Counted from the first letter of the stretch, positions 44,101 to 53,872 are shown. The stretch is DNA of 64,000 nt from Fimenecus sp052169395 (GCA_052169395.1 JBQNCN010000001.1:434001-498000), one strand, 5' to 3'. The notes: generated by a model not told the origin, from the letters alone. A program made the numbers and translations.

Positions 44101-44672
44101 CTGTTCATTTCTGGAATAAGCCTTATTTCTTCCTCTATTCCGTGATTTTGAATTTCAAGAAAATAATTATCTTTACCAAAAGTTTTTTCATACCAAAAAG
44201 CCGTTTCTTTTGCCTTTTCATATTCTCCCGCAAGAAGAAGTTTTGGAACTTCTCCCGCAAGACATCCTGTCAGACAAATTATTCCTTCATGATATTTTTC
44301 TAAAAGTTCACGGTCAATCCTCGGCTTTGTATAAAAGCCTGTCGTCCACGATTCAGATACTATTTTTATCAAATTTTGATAACCGATATTATTTTCACAA
44401 AGTAAAATCAAATGATAGCGTTCACTATCTATACCGTGTTCCTTTAAAAATCTTGAACGGACTGCAACATAACATTCACAGCCTATTATAGCCTTAATGC
44501 CATTTTTTTTTGCTGTATCATAAAAATCAACAGCGCCGAACATATTACCATGATCGGTAATTGCTACGGCGCTTTGCCCTGATTTTTTCACTGCCTCAAA
44601 CAAATCTCCAAAACGACAGCAGCCGTCAAGGAGACTGTATTGAGTATGAAGATGTAAATGTGTAAAGCCCAT
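41199..44672 (-). CDS. dnaE: DNA polymerase III alpha subunit
   Basis: 1157 residues beginning with a PHP domain (HLHTQYSLLDGC), followed by the polymerase core with GPGRGSGAGS and MPDLDIDFDYVRR carrying the catalytic acids, a helix-hairpin-helix region, and an OB fold near residues 985-1060. It is DnaE-type, not PolC. It takes part in chromosome replication. It lies 5 bp after lysA with only a short AAAGG site. Confidence 0.96.
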   Translation of the reverse strand: MGFTHLHLHTQYSLLDGCCRFGDLFEAVKKSGQSAVAITDHGNMFGAVDFYDTAKKNGIKAIIGCECYVAVRSRFLKEHGIDSERYHLILLCENNIGYQNLIKIVSESWTTGFYTKPRIDRELLEKYHEGIICLTGCLAGEVPKLLLAGEYEKAKETAFWYEKTFGKDNYFLEIQNHGIEEEIRLIPEMNRLSQDTGIPLVVTNDVHYVEKNDSEVQKVLISIGTGRTVNDSSGIEFTSNDFYLKTEEEMKRLFLSYPEAIENTEKIANRCNVSFEYGNTKLPFFKIEGNPNHFKYFRDKCYEGLKRHYGENPDNIYIERLEYELSVIKEMGYIDYFLIVADYIAYAKKNRIPVGPGRGSGAGSIAAYCMGITGVDPIRYGLIFERFLNPERVSMPDLDIDFDYVRRQEVIDYVVRRYGKDYVAQIITFGTMAARAAVKDVGRAMGYSYSFVDSISKKIPRELNITIKDALLKTPELRELVKSDERAKKIISVAERVEGMPRHTSTHAAGVVITDKPVYNYVPLAVNDGNPVTQFTMTIDEKLGLLKMDFLGLRTLTVISDAEKEIQRKNPNFNIEKIPFNDKLTFEMLSRGETDGVFQCESAGITRVITRLKPQNIEDIIAVISLYRPGPMDEIDSYIKNRHNPENITYKTEKLKDILSVTYGCLVYQEQVMEVFRKLAGYSLGRADIVRRAMSKKKHDVMEENREYFVNGLKNKNGKYEILGCVNNGISKDIANSIFDDMSSFASYAFNKSHSAAYAIITYRTAYLKCNYPSEFMAALLSSVMDNLDKIAEYTDELSKMKIKLLPPDINRSFLSFSVDKGSVRFGLSALKTLGAGFVNSFIAEREQNGDFKDIYDFCNRCYNGEFNKRAVESLIKVGAFDSLGLNRRECLVNLSKILEILDGEKRRNIEGQLGLFEISEGNSPQLFEPERMAEFNEADILFMEKDISGLYISGHPLKAYRERFKKLGCKPVYLAAKAGTADSPIKDNEIISVLAIISNVRRRTTKKNENMAFLEIEDERSSLKVLVFPKKLLEYYKYLEIGNIVVIKGRISTDFENGAELLLESITSVEEYEREFKINPQRKKKKGVFVKFKTENEDISMLNNIIEKFNSENGLPVYIYFENTKQYKTLGKYVKSCSELKTELLMCFSDNAVVVE

Positions 44673-44677
44673 ATCCT

Positions 44678-45976
44678 TTACATATCATTCCTTATAATAT
44701 CATCCAAACTTTCTCTGTTAATAATAACTTTTTCAGATTTACCATCAGTTAAAATTACAATAGGTCTTCTTGTTCTGTTATAATTAGATGCCATACTGTA
44801 ACAATATGCTCCTGTTGATAAAACTCCAACCAAATCTCCCCTTTCAACTCTTTGAAGTCTTGCATTTTCCTGAATTAAATCTCCACTTTCGCAGTTTCTT
44901 CCCGCAAGGGTTATAATATCATTTCTTTCTTCTTTAGCCTTATTGCAACACACCAGCTCATAATCAGCCTTATATAAAATATACCTCGGATTATCCGTCA
45001 TGCCTCCATCAACTGAAATATAAGTTCTTACTTCCGGAATTTCTTTTCTTGAACCTACCGTATAAACCGTTATAGCCCTCGTTCCAATCAAAGACCTTCC
45101 CGGCTCAATCATAATGAAAGGTAATTCCATATCTCTTTTTTTACATTCCGCTTTAACCGACTCTGAAACTCGTTTCACATATTCATAAAAAGGAAGAGGA
45201 TTATCGCTTTCACGATATTTAATAGCAAATCCACCGCCTAAATTCAAATCTTTAATATTACAGTTATACTTTAAATTCATATCAGATATAAAATCAATCA
45301 TTATTTTTCCTGCCAGCTCAAATGGCTCAACATCCATAATTTGAGAACCTATATGACAATGAACCCCTGTAAGAGAGATATAATAAAGCTTTGTACAAAG
45401 AGCAACCGCCTCCTCGGCCTCACCTGTTGAAAGCGCAAATCCAAATTTTGAATCAATCTGACCTGTTTTTATAAATTCGTGTGTATGAGCTTCAACACCG
45501 GGTTTTATACGCAGCATTACATTAACACATTTTGAAAGAGACTTACCTGTTTTTGAAATTTCATACAATTCTTCCATATTATCGGCAACAATTCTGCCTA
45601 TGTCATTATTTATAGCAAATCTAAGTTCCTCAGGAGTCTTATTATTTCCGTGAAAAACTATTTTAGCTGCAGGAAATCCCGCCTTAAGTGCAGTATATAT
45701 TTCCCCCTCGGAGACACAGTCAAGTCCCAATCCTTCCTGATTTGCTATTCTGCATATTTCAAGACACGAAAAAGCTTTCTGTGCATAGCATACCATACCG
45801 TTTCCGTTATAGTTATCCTTAAAAGATTTTACAAACTGCCTTGCATTTTCTCTAATTCCGTTTTCATCATAGCACACAAACGGAGTCCCGTATTTCTTTG
45901 CAAGCTCAACCGTATCTGCACCGCCTATAGTAAAATTACCCTTTTCATTTATTCCGTAACTTTCTGATAACGCCAT
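44678..45976 (-). CDS. lysA: Diaminopimelate decarboxylase
   Basis: 432 residues of fold-III PLP enzyme: the PLP lysine is in VCYAQKAFSC, LNLGGGFAI binds the phosphate, IEPGRSLIG and the NCESGDLI segment complete the site. It makes L-lysine from meso-DAP. No lysine riboswitch precedes it; it is the second gene after engB with GGGG before the ATG. Confidence 0.95.
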   Translation of the reverse strand: MALSESYGINEKGNFTIGGADTVELAKKYGTPFVCYDENGIRENARQFVKSFKDNYNGNGMVCYAQKAFSCLEICRIANQEGLGLDCVSEGEIYTALKAGFPAAKIVFHGNNKTPEELRFAINNDIGRIVADNMEELYEISKTGKSLSKCVNVMLRIKPGVEAHTHEFIKTGQIDSKFGFALSTGEAEEAVALCTKLYYISLTGVHCHIGSQIMDVEPFELAGKIMIDFISDMNLKYNCNIKDLNLGGGFAIKYRESDNPLPFYEYVKRVSESVKAECKKRDMELPFIMIEPGRSLIGTRAITVYTVGSRKEIPEVRTYISVDGGMTDNPRYILYKADYELVCCNKAKEERNDIITLAGRNCESGDLIQENARLQRVERGDLVGVLSTGAYCYSMASNYNRTRRPIVILTDGKSEKVIINRESLDDIIRNDM

Positions 45977-45985
45977 ATATTTCCC

Positions 45986-46582
45986 CTATATAATAATCTT
46001 TTTTATTGTATTTTTTATTTCTGAAATTCCGTTGCCCTTAACATCATTTTTTATAAACTTAATATCATATTCCGCTAGCGCCTCTTCAAAATATTCAGTC
46101 CGTTGCCTATCCTCAGTTTTATTAAGCTTATCACACTTGGTAAGCACTACAAATGACTGTGTAAAATTTGCCGCAAAAGAAAGCATAAGACGGTCAAGCT
46201 CCGTAATATCACGACGCACATCCAAAAGACAAAAAACGCCTTTTATAGCCCTGCCGGAAATCAAATAGCTTTCGGTTATTTCTGAAAATCTTTCTCGTTT
46301 AGCTTTAGATCCTGCGGCAAATCCGTAACCCGGCAAATCCACAAGTCTAAAACTTTTTTTACCATCATTTACCTTAAAAAAATTCACAGTTGCAGTTTTC
46401 CCCGGAGTTGAACTGACCTTTGCAAGTTTTTTTGAGCCGCCAAGCATATTTATAAGCGTACTTTTTCCGACATTGGATTTACCGCTTATTACTACTTCCG
46501 GCAAGTTATCCATAAATCTGTCGAGGTCTTTTTTTAAGCCTATTGCCCGTTCAAATTCAAAGCTTTGATATTTTATCGCCAT
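45986..46582 (-). CDS. engB: Ribosome biogenesis GTPase EngB/YsxC
   Basis: 198 residues with GKSNVGKSTLIN (G1), DLPGYGFA (G3) and LTKCDKL (G4), as in YsxC/YihA, which acts in 50S assembly. It follows lon, as in Bacillus (lonA-ysxC), but behind an intergenic region with a TGT-TATAAT extended -10 element near 46640, so it may have its own promoter. First gene of the engB-lysA-dnaE-M20 run. Confidence 0.94.
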   Translation of the reverse strand: MAIKYQSFEFERAIGLKKDLDRFMDNLPEVVISGKSNVGKSTLINMLGGSKKLAKVSSTPGKTATVNFFKVNDGKKSFRLVDLPGYGFAAGSKAKRERFSEITESYLISGRAIKGVFCLLDVRRDITELDRLMLSFAANFTQSFVVLTKCDKLNKTEDRQRTEYFEEALAEYDIKFIKNDVKGNGISEIKNTIKKIII

Positions 46583-46660
46583 TTTTTATATCGACCTATC
46601 TTATATTATTAAAATCAGCATAATATATGCCGCAAAAAACATTATAACAGTTAATAAATT

Positions 46661-46694
46661 ATTTAGATTATTATATCTTTTAAATAATCTAAAT
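46661..46694 (-). terminator. AT-rich hairpin after lon (weak terminator)
   Basis: TTTAGATTATT pairs with AATAATCTAAA around a loop; the stem is all A-T except one C-G pair and the trailing T-run is short. Confidence 0.4.
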
Positions 46695-46736
46695 ATAATA
46701 TTTATAATATTATAAAAATCCTAACAATCTCACCTA

Positions 46737-49148
46737 TTATTTTACAAGAACTAAATCAAGTACCTCGAAGGCTTTTTTCACAGGTATAAATTTAATATTC
46801 TTCTTAACAACCTCATCAACTTTATCAAGATCGGGAAGATTTTCGGCGGGAATTATTACCATATCAATCTTATGCGTATAAGCCGCCATAGCTTTTTCTC
46901 TAAGTCCTCCAATTGCAAGAACATTTCCCGTAAGAGTTATCTCACCCGTCATTGCAATATTGCTTCTAACCTTTTTGCCTGTAAGTGCTGAGACGATTGC
47001 CGTTGTAATTGTAATTCCCGCAGAGGGACCGTCCTTAGGAACTGCGCCCTCAGGAAAATGAACATGAAGATCAAATGTTTTATAAAAATTCTCATCAATC
47101 GGGAGTTTATCTGAAATCGACCTTATATATGAATAGGCAAGCTGTGCAGACTCTTTCATAACGCTGCCAAGAGAACCTGTAAGCTCAAGTTTTCCCGTGC
47201 CTTTCATCGTGACTGCTTCAACCTTAAGCATATCTCCGCCGACAGAGGTCCATGCAAGTCCATTTACAATGCCTACCGAATCCTTTCGCTTCAGATCCTC
47301 AGATTTATATTTTGCCGCACCTAAAAGCTTTTCTAAATCAGCGGACTTCACTGTGATTTTTTCACTTTCGCCTGAAACAAACTTAACAGCCTCTTTTCGC
47401 ATAATTTTTGCAAAAGTACGCTCAAGACACCTTACTCCTGCCTCTCTTGTATAATTTTCTATTATAGCTCTAATAGCAGAATCTGTTATTTTAAGTTTTG
47501 CAGCAGTAAGCCCATTTTCTTCCAGCTGTTTTTTTATGAGATGTTTTTTTGCAATATTGAACTTTTCCTCCGCAGTATATGACGGAAGCTCAATAACATC
47601 CATCCTGTCAAAAAGAGGTGCCGGTATTAAGGATGCATCATTTGCAGTTGTAATAAAGAGCACCTTTGATAAATCAAACGGAATTTCAAGATAGTGGTCT
47701 CTAAAGGTTGTGTTCTGTTCGGGATCAAGTGCTTCAAGAAGTGCGGAAGACGGATCTCCCTTGTAATCGGAACCCAACTTATCTACCTCATCAAGAAGAA
47801 TAAGCGGATTTTTACTTTTTGCCCTTATCATTGCTTCAATTATTGCACCAGGCATTGAACCGATATAGGTTTTTCTGTGTCCTCTTATTTCCGCCTCATC
47901 TGAAACACCTCCAAGGGAAAGGCGTTCATATTTCCTATTAAGTGCCTTTGCAAGAGATTTGGCTATTGAGGTTTTACCTACACCTGGAGGTCCTACAAGA
48001 CAAATAATCTGTCCCTTTACATTTTCGGTTAAATTTCTCACGGCTACAAGTTCTATTATTCTGTTCTTAACCTCTTGCATTCCGTAATGGTCATGATCAA
48101 GAGCTTTTCGCACCATATCAATTTTCAAATTATCCTTTGTAAATTTATTCCATGGAAGCTCCAAAACCTTGTCAAGGTATGACCTTAACACCATTCCGTC
48201 AGGATTTGATGTAGGAATTTCTGAAAGTCTTTTACAATCTTTTAAAAGCTTTTCTTCGCTCTCTTCATTAAGCTTTAACGCCTTTATTCTCGTTGCATAA
48301 TCTTCTTCATCATCATCTTCTCCCTCTCCAAGTTCTGCAGAAATTTCCTTCATCTGTTCACGAAGATAATAATCTCTCTGATTCTGATCAAGACGACTCT
48401 GAACCTTATCGTGAATTTCTTTTTCTACCTTTATAACCTTTATTTCCTTCAAAAGAATATCTTTTAAAAGTTCAAGTCGTTTTATAACATCAAGTTCGTC
48501 TAAAATTTTCTGTTTTTCAGAATATTCAATCTGAATATTTGACGCTATGTAATCCGCCAACTCTCCACAAGTTTTAATATCTAATATTCTTGATAAAAAT
48601 TCTGCAGGCAAACGTGGTGCTTCATACGAATAATCCTCCGCCACCTTTTTAGTTGCACGCAAAAGTGCAAGACGGTCAATTTCGTTTACACTTAAATCCT
48701 CTTCATCCCAAAGTTTGTTTATACTTACAGTGAGGTATGGAGAAAAGCTGTCAATACTTTTAAGATTCGCTCTATATTTACCCTCTACTACAGCTCTTAT
48801 TACCGTGTCTTCAGGGCTTTTGGAGAGCTGCTTTATTTCACAAACAACACCTGTTTCACAAACAGTATCTATAGAAATATTTCTTTCAAATACACTTTTT
48901 TGTGTTATTAAAAATATTTTTCGACTACCCTTCATTGCCTGCCTTAGTGCAAGTACGGAAATTGTACGTCCTGCATCAAAATGAAGCACACTGCCAGGGA
49001 ACATAACCGTTCCACGAAGAGCAACGGCCGGCATTCTCAAAAGGCCATCATCAAGAGATACAGGGCGATGTTTTAAATCTATTATATCCTCATGGCTTTC
49101 AATATAGCCTTCCGACATTGATAGATTTTCTTTATTTTCGTTATTCAT
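46737..49148 (-). CDS. lon: ATP-dependent protease Lon
   Basis: 803 residues: N-terminal substrate domain (about 37-230), AAA+ module with GPPGVGKT (386-393) and LILLDEVDK, and protease domain with catalytic S709 in KDGPSAG and K752. It degrades misfolded and regulatory proteins in the cytosol. GGAGAAG precedes the ATG. No CIRCE or CtsR-type repeat is seen upstream, so heat control by those systems is not indicated. Confidence 0.96.
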   Translation of the reverse strand: MNNENKENLSMSEGYIESHEDIIDLKHRPVSLDDGLLRMPAVALRGTVMFPGSVLHFDAGRTISVLALRQAMKGSRKIFLITQKSVFERNISIDTVCETGVVCEIKQLSKSPEDTVIRAVVEGKYRANLKSIDSFSPYLTVSINKLWDEEDLSVNEIDRLALLRATKKVAEDYSYEAPRLPAEFLSRILDIKTCGELADYIASNIQIEYSEKQKILDELDVIKRLELLKDILLKEIKVIKVEKEIHDKVQSRLDQNQRDYYLREQMKEISAELGEGEDDDEEDYATRIKALKLNEESEEKLLKDCKRLSEIPTSNPDGMVLRSYLDKVLELPWNKFTKDNLKIDMVRKALDHDHYGMQEVKNRIIELVAVRNLTENVKGQIICLVGPPGVGKTSIAKSLAKALNRKYERLSLGGVSDEAEIRGHRKTYIGSMPGAIIEAMIRAKSKNPLILLDEVDKLGSDYKGDPSSALLEALDPEQNTTFRDHYLEIPFDLSKVLFITTANDASLIPAPLFDRMDVIELPSYTAEEKFNIAKKHLIKKQLEENGLTAAKLKITDSAIRAIIENYTREAGVRCLERTFAKIMRKEAVKFVSGESEKITVKSADLEKLLGAAKYKSEDLKRKDSVGIVNGLAWTSVGGDMLKVEAVTMKGTGKLELTGSLGSVMKESAQLAYSYIRSISDKLPIDENFYKTFDLHVHFPEGAVPKDGPSAGITITTAIVSALTGKKVRSNIAMTGEITLTGNVLAIGGLREKAMAAYTHKIDMVIIPAENLPDLDKVDEVVKKNIKFIPVKKAFEVLDLVLVK

Positions 49149-49178
49149 CTACACTTCTCCACAATATATTGAATTTTT

Positions 49179-49207
49179 ATTTTAACATTGAACAGAAGAA
49201 ATTACAA
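49179..49207 (-). promoter_or_regulatory. lon promoter (extended -10)
   Basis: TTGTAA (49202-49207), 17 bp, TAAAAT (49179-49184) preceded by TGT on the minus strand. Confidence 0.65.
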
Positions 49208-49214
49208 GAAAACA

Positions 49215-49239
49215 AAAAGGACCTGTCAGGTCCTTTTTA
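49215..49239 (-). terminator. prfB terminator
   Basis: AAAAAGGACCTG-ACAGGTCCTTTTT, a near-perfect palindrome starting directly after the prfB stop codon. Confidence 0.92.
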
Positions 49240-50358
49240 TCAAGCTTTAAGATTTTTTTGCGATTCCATTTTAAGGTAAGCGGTTATGAATCCATCAATA
49301 TCTCCGTCCATAACAGCATTTATATTACCCATTTCAAAACCTGTTCGGTTATCCTTAGCAAGAGTATATGGCATAAATACATAAGACCTTATTTGAGAAC
49401 CCCATCCTATTTCTTTTTGATCACCCTTTATATCTGAAATTTTATCAAGATGTTCTCTTTCTTTAATTTCAAAAAGTTTTGATTTAAGCATTCTCATTGC
49501 AACCTCTCTATTCTGGTGTTGCGAACGCTCTACCTGACAGGCTACAACTATGCCGGTAGGAATATGTGTAAGCCTTACAGCGGAAGATGTTTTATTAACC
49601 TTTTGTCCTCCCGCTCCGGAACTTCTATAAACATCCATTTTGATTTCAGCAGGGTCTATTTCAATTTCAATATCATTATTTATTTCCGGCATTACCTCAA
49701 CCGCTGCAAAGCTTGTATGACGCCTACCTGCACTGTCAAAAGGAGAAACCCTTACAAGACGATGAATTCCATTTTCCCCCTTTAAAAATCCGTATGCATT
49801 TTCGCCCTCTATAAGAATTGATGCGGATTTAAGTCCCGCCCCATCACCATCAAGTGTATCAAGTGTTTTGACAGAAAATCCATTACGCTCAGCCCATCTT
49901 GTATACATACGAAAAAGCATTTCAGTCCAATCCATCGCTTCAGTACCGCCTGCACCTGCATGAAAAGTTAAAATCGCATTACTTCCATCATATTCTCCCG
50001 ATAAAAGTGTTGTAAGAGACATATTTTCAAGATGCTTTTCGAATACATCAACTGCTTCGGTGCATTCGCCTACAAGACTTTCATCACCCTCTTCATCAGA
50101 AAGTTCAATCATAACGCTTGCATCATCATATTCCATCTTCAGTTTTTCATATTTTTCTACAAGATTTTTTAATGTAGCAACTCTTTTCAGCACTTTCTGA
50201 GAACCTTCAAGGTCATCCCAAAATCCGTTTTCAGTTTCCTTTTCTTCAAGTTCTTTTATTTCATTCTTCATTTTTGAAAGTCCAAGAGCTTCAGATAAAT
50301 CTAAAAGTTCCTGTTCATTAGATTTAAGCCTTTGGTTTAATTCTTCATATTCAAGCAT
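49240..50358 (-). CDS. prfB: Peptide chain release factor 2
   Basis: 372 residues with the GGQ loop in SSGAGGQKVNKTSSAVR and the RF2-type N-terminal helices. It releases peptides at UGA and UAA, and its own stop is UGA. It is encoded in one continuous frame: the in-frame UGA programmed frameshift near codon 25, common in other bacteria, is absent. It has its own promoter-like TATAAT near 50390 and a terminator. Confidence 0.96.
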   Translation of the reverse strand: MLEYEELNQRLKSNEQELLDLSEALGLSKMKNEIKELEEKETENGFWDDLEGSQKVLKRVATLKNLVEKYEKLKMEYDDASVMIELSDEEGDESLVGECTEAVDVFEKHLENMSLTTLLSGEYDGSNAILTFHAGAGGTEAMDWTEMLFRMYTRWAERNGFSVKTLDTLDGDGAGLKSASILIEGENAYGFLKGENGIHRLVRVSPFDSAGRRHTSFAAVEVMPEINNDIEIEIDPAEIKMDVYRSSGAGGQKVNKTSSAVRLTHIPTGIVVACQVERSQHQNREVAMRMLKSKLFEIKEREHLDKISDIKGDQKEIGWGSQIRSYVFMPYTLAKDNRTGFEMGNINAVMDGDIDGFITAYLKMESQKNLKA

Positions 50359-50419
50359 AAATATTCCTTTATTTGATATAATATAGTATTATACACAAAA
50401 CAATATATATTTGACAAGT

Positions 50420-50445
50420 AAAAGCGATACTTTATGTATCGTTTT
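50420..50445 (-). terminator. rmuC terminator
   Basis: AAAACGATAC/GTATCGCTTTT around a short loop on the minus strand, right after the rmuC stop. Confidence 0.85.
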
Positions 50446-50449
50446 AATG

Positions 50450-51700
50450 TCATTCTTCATCAATGCCATCAAGTTCAAGCACATCTTTCGCCTTTAAAGT
50501 TTCCATTGTAGAAACAGATTTGAGTTTTTTAGTGATTATGTTATTTCTCTTAATCGCCTTATCGATATTATTCCCTGCTGTATTAATACTGTTCTTTGTT
50601 TTTTCAAGAATATCCGCAAACTTGTCATATTGCGATTTTACTGCAGAAAGAGTATCCATAACCTCCCCAGCTTTTTTATTAATTGCAACTGTTTTAAATC
50701 CAAGCGCAAGAGAATTTAAAAGTGCCGCCATAGTAGAAGGTCCTGCAAGCATTATTCCATTTTCACGCATTTCGGAAACAAGCCCGGAACCGGTACTTAA
50801 AATTTCAGCATAAAGACCTTCCGTTGCAAGATATAGTATTGCATAAGGAGTTGTTATCGGGGGATTTATATACTTTGTTTTAATATCTTTAGACTCGCTT
50901 TTCACTCTCGATTCAAGAGATTTTTTAGCAGCCTTTGCCGTTTCAAAATCACCGGACTCTCTTGCAGCAAGAAGTCTTTCCCAATCTTCTTTAGGAAATT
51001 TAGAATCTATTGGAAGATAATAAAAATCATCTCCCTGTCCTGTAGGTATACGCACTCCGAATTCAACTACGGAGCCGTCCTTTTCTCCACACTTTACATT
51101 TTCATCATACATTGACGGAATAACATCATCCAAAATACCTTTCAGCTGAATTTCAGCCCAGGTTCCTCTTGATTTAACATTTGTAAGAACACGATTAAGA
51201 TTATTAACATCCGTCGAAAGCTTCTGCATTTCACCCAAAGACTTATATAGATTATTAAGCTGAGCCGAAACAGTTTTAAAGGAAGAATCCAGCCTTTCTG
51301 AAAGAGTTTTATCAAGCTTTTCATTCACCGTTCTCCTTATTTCATCAAGCTTTTTTGAATTTTCCTCACGAATTTTATCAAGAGATTTTGTAACAGTTTC
51401 ATTTATTTTTATACTCTGTTCATAATTTTTTTCAGTCATTTCTGAAAGTTTTTTGTTAAGTGCTTCAAGTCTTTCATTTTGAGTGCTTGAAATAAAATTA
51501 AGACTTTTAACCTGTTCCATTCTGGAGGCACGTTCTTCCTCAGCAAGACTTTTTTCAATTCCTCTTGATATATCTAAAAATTCATTTTTCAACTTATCAA
51601 ACTCACTTGTACTGTTTTTCTTTTTCAAAATTGAAATCCCAAAAAAAATTAAAAGAACCAGAACTATCAACAATAAAAATATAACAATCATATAATCCAT
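50450..51700 (-). CDS. rmuC: DNA recombination protein RmuC
   Basis: 416 residues: N-terminal membrane helix (about 4-23), a long coiled coil (about 30-165), then the RmuC domain with RGTWAEIQLKGIL, LPIDSKFPKEDWERL and PYAILYLATEGLYAE. RmuC limits sequence inversions between inverted repeats and has a nuclease-like fold. GGAGAT precedes the start. A TGT-TATAAT extended -10 element (51732-51737) lies upstream. Confidence 0.93.
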   Translation of the reverse strand: MDYMIVIFLLLIVLVLLIFFGISILKKKNSTSEFDKLKNEFLDISRGIEKSLAEEERASRMEQVKSLNFISSTQNERLEALNKKLSEMTEKNYEQSIKINETVTKSLDKIREENSKKLDEIRRTVNEKLDKTLSERLDSSFKTVSAQLNNLYKSLGEMQKLSTDVNNLNRVLTNVKSRGTWAEIQLKGILDDVIPSMYDENVKCGEKDGSVVEFGVRIPTGQGDDFYYLPIDSKFPKEDWERLLAARESGDFETAKAAKKSLESRVKSESKDIKTKYINPPITTPYAILYLATEGLYAEILSTGSGLVSEMRENGIMLAGPSTMAALLNSLALGFKTVAINKKAGEVMDTLSAVKSQYDKFADILEKTKNSINTAGNNIDKAIKRNNIITKKLKSVSTMETLKAKDVLELDGIDEE

Positions 51701-51833
51701 TTTTATCTCCTTGAATTTTTATATATACATAATTATAACATAATATATATGCAATAAAATCCTATTTTTAAAAGTATAGAAAACAAATTATTTATATGAT
51801 AAAATAGAATAAATATTATCAAAACAGAAGAAC

Positions 51834-53417
51834 ATGAAAAAACTTTTTTTAAAAATCATTTCAATGCTTATAGCACTTATATTTACCATGCTTTCCTTTT
51901 CAAGCTGCAGTATAATACAGAAAAAAGAGGGAAAGGTATTTGCCTTTCCCATTTCTGAAGAACCTGTTTCACTTGACCCTCAGATTTCAAACAGCAGATG
52001 TGAAAAAACAATAGTACAAAATATTTTCGAAGGACTTTTAAGAGAAACAAAAGAAGGAACTATCGTTCCAGCTGCTGCAGAAAAAATTGAAAAAAGCGAT
52101 GATGGACTTACATATACATTTAAGTTGAAAAAAAGTTTGAAATGGGAGCTTATTTCTTCACATAAAGATCTTTTAGGTGATAACTACAACGAAACATTTA
52201 ACAAAGCTGTATATGCTGACGACTTTAAATTCGGCATTGAACGTTCTATGCTTCAAATTACAAAATCTCCATACAAATCATTATTTAAAAAAATACAAGA
52301 AATCTACACTATTGATAAACATACACTTGTTATAAAACTTAGTGTACCTGATGAGAATCTTTTAAATTCACTTGCAACTCCAGGAGCCTTCCCTTGCAAT
52401 AAGGATTTTTTTGAAAAAACAGGAGGCAGATACGGACTGGATGCAAAATATTTACTTTCAAACGGTCCTATGACAATGACAAGATGGTCACAAGGCGAAA
52501 CCATAAGAATAAGAAAAAATGAAAGCTATGACGGAAAATTCGTTTCAAAACCGACTGCTGTCAATTTTTATATAAATACAGATGCCTCACGTATTCCAAA
52601 TAAACTGAATGATGAAATATATGATGCCGGAATTTTAAATTTACAACAATTTTCAGAAATTAAAAAGACTTACAATTTCAGTATTTCAGAAATTAAAAAT
52701 ACTACAATGTCTTATATTTTCAATTATCAAAATGAACTTACAGCAAATCCAAACTTTAGAATGGCATTTGCAAAAGCTCTTAACACAAAAAAAATATTAG
52801 CAGACGAAAATAAACACAATCCTGCAAACGGTATAATTCCACCATACTTATCTTTAAACGGTATAAATTACCGTAACAAAGTAGAATCTGTAAATTCAAT
52901 TCCATATGATATACGAAATGCAAATGAACTATTCAAAAATGCGCTTAATGAAATAAATAAAAATTCTACTGAAATCACTATACTTTGTTCAAAAAACGAT
53001 GACAACTTTATAAAATCAGAAATTCAATCCGTTGAAAAAGCTCTTGGAGTAAAGTGCCTTGTAAGTGTAAAAAGCGTTTCTTGGAACGAACTTTTTGCAT
53101 CAGTTAAAGACGGTAATTTTGATATAGCTTTTATTCCAATAATTTCTCAAACCGGAAACGCTGCAGAATTTATAAAAAGAATAGATACGGCATCATACTC
53201 TTCAGGTTTTGATAATCAATTTAAAAGCCTTGTCAAAAATCTGGAAAACTCTGAAAGCATAGAAAACACTTTGCTCTTGGAAAAGCACATTATTACAAAT
53301 GCCCTTATAATTCCTGTTTATTTCGAATCAGAAAGACTTCTTCAAAATAAAAATACTGCCGGTCTTTGGATAAGTAAAGACGGTGAAATAATCTTCTTTG
53401 ACGGTATAAAAAAATGA
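51834..53417 (+). CDS. Oligopeptide-binding lipoprotein (SBP family 5)
   Basis: 527 residues: lipoprotein signal peptide ending in SFSSC, then an SBP_bac_5 fold with EPVSLDPQISNS, IFEGLLRETKEG and a KKSLKWE block. It would capture peptides or related ligands outside the membrane. No ABC permease or ATPase genes are adjacent, so it is an orphan binding protein here. The ribosome site is weak (AGAAG). It overlaps the VanZ-like gene by 4 bp. Confidence 0.9.
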   Translation: MKKLFLKIISMLIALIFTMLSFSSCSIIQKKEGKVFAFPISEEPVSLDPQISNSRCEKTIVQNIFEGLLRETKEGTIVPAAAEKIEKSDDGLTYTFKLKKSLKWELISSHKDLLGDNYNETFNKAVYADDFKFGIERSMLQITKSPYKSLFKKIQEIYTIDKHTLVIKLSVPDENLLNSLATPGAFPCNKDFFEKTGGRYGLDAKYLLSNGPMTMTRWSQGETIRIRKNESYDGKFVSKPTAVNFYINTDASRIPNKLNDEIYDAGILNLQQFSEIKKTYNFSISEIKNTTMSYIFNYQNELTANPNFRMAFAKALNTKKILADENKHNPANGIIPPYLSLNGINYRNKVESVNSIPYDIRNANELFKNALNEINKNSTEITILCSKNDDNFIKSEIQSVEKALGVKCLVSVKSVSWNELFASVKDGNFDIAFIPIISQTGNAAEFIKRIDTASYSSGFDNQFKSLVKNLENSESIENTLLLEKHIITNALIIPVYFESERLLQNKNTAGLWISKDGEIIFFDGIKK

Positions 53418-53872
53418 AAATAAAAAAGCTTAACATAAATTTTTTCATAAGCTGGATTGCCGTTTTATTAATTCTTTCAATAATATTTATATTTTCAAAT
53501 GAAAACGGTGAAAAAAGCACATTACACTCAAGCAGCATAACAAATTTCTTTCTCAATTTTTTGAAAATTGAATTTTCTCCAAACGCAAATTTTATAATAC
53601 GAAAGTTTGCGCATTTCAGTGAATATACATTTTTAGGTATAGCCTTTTACAATGCCTTTTTAAACACCTTTGAAACAGTAAAAATCAAACTTCCTATTTA
53701 TGCCGCGGGATTTTGCGCTTCACTTGACGAAATACACCAATATTTTATATCAAGCAGAGCCGCAACAATTGAAGATGTCACTATAGATTTACTGGGTAGC
53801 ATATTCGGAATATTTATATTATATTTTATAATAAAGATAATAAAGAGTATTAAAAAATGCAAAAAAAAATAA
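53414..53872 (+). CDS. VanZ-like family membrane protein
   Basis: 152 residues with four membrane helices and the VanZ marks FIIRKFAHFSEYTFLGI and SLDEIHQYFISSRAATIEDVTIDLLG. VanZ gives low-level teicoplanin resistance in enterococci, but most members have no known role. It overlaps the genes on both sides (4 and 16 bp). Confidence 0.9.
   Translation: MKIKKLNINFFISWIAVLLILSIIFIFSNENGEKSTLHSSSITNFFLNFLKIEFSPNANFIIRKFAHFSEYTFLGIAFYNAFLNTFETVKIKLPIYAAGFCASLDEIHQYFISSRAATIEDVTIDLLGSIFGIFILYFIIKIIKSIKKCKKK

Noticed and set aside
46661..46694. Considered as a regulatory operator for engB
   Set aside because: It fits better as a weak AT hairpin after lon; no evidence for protein binding.
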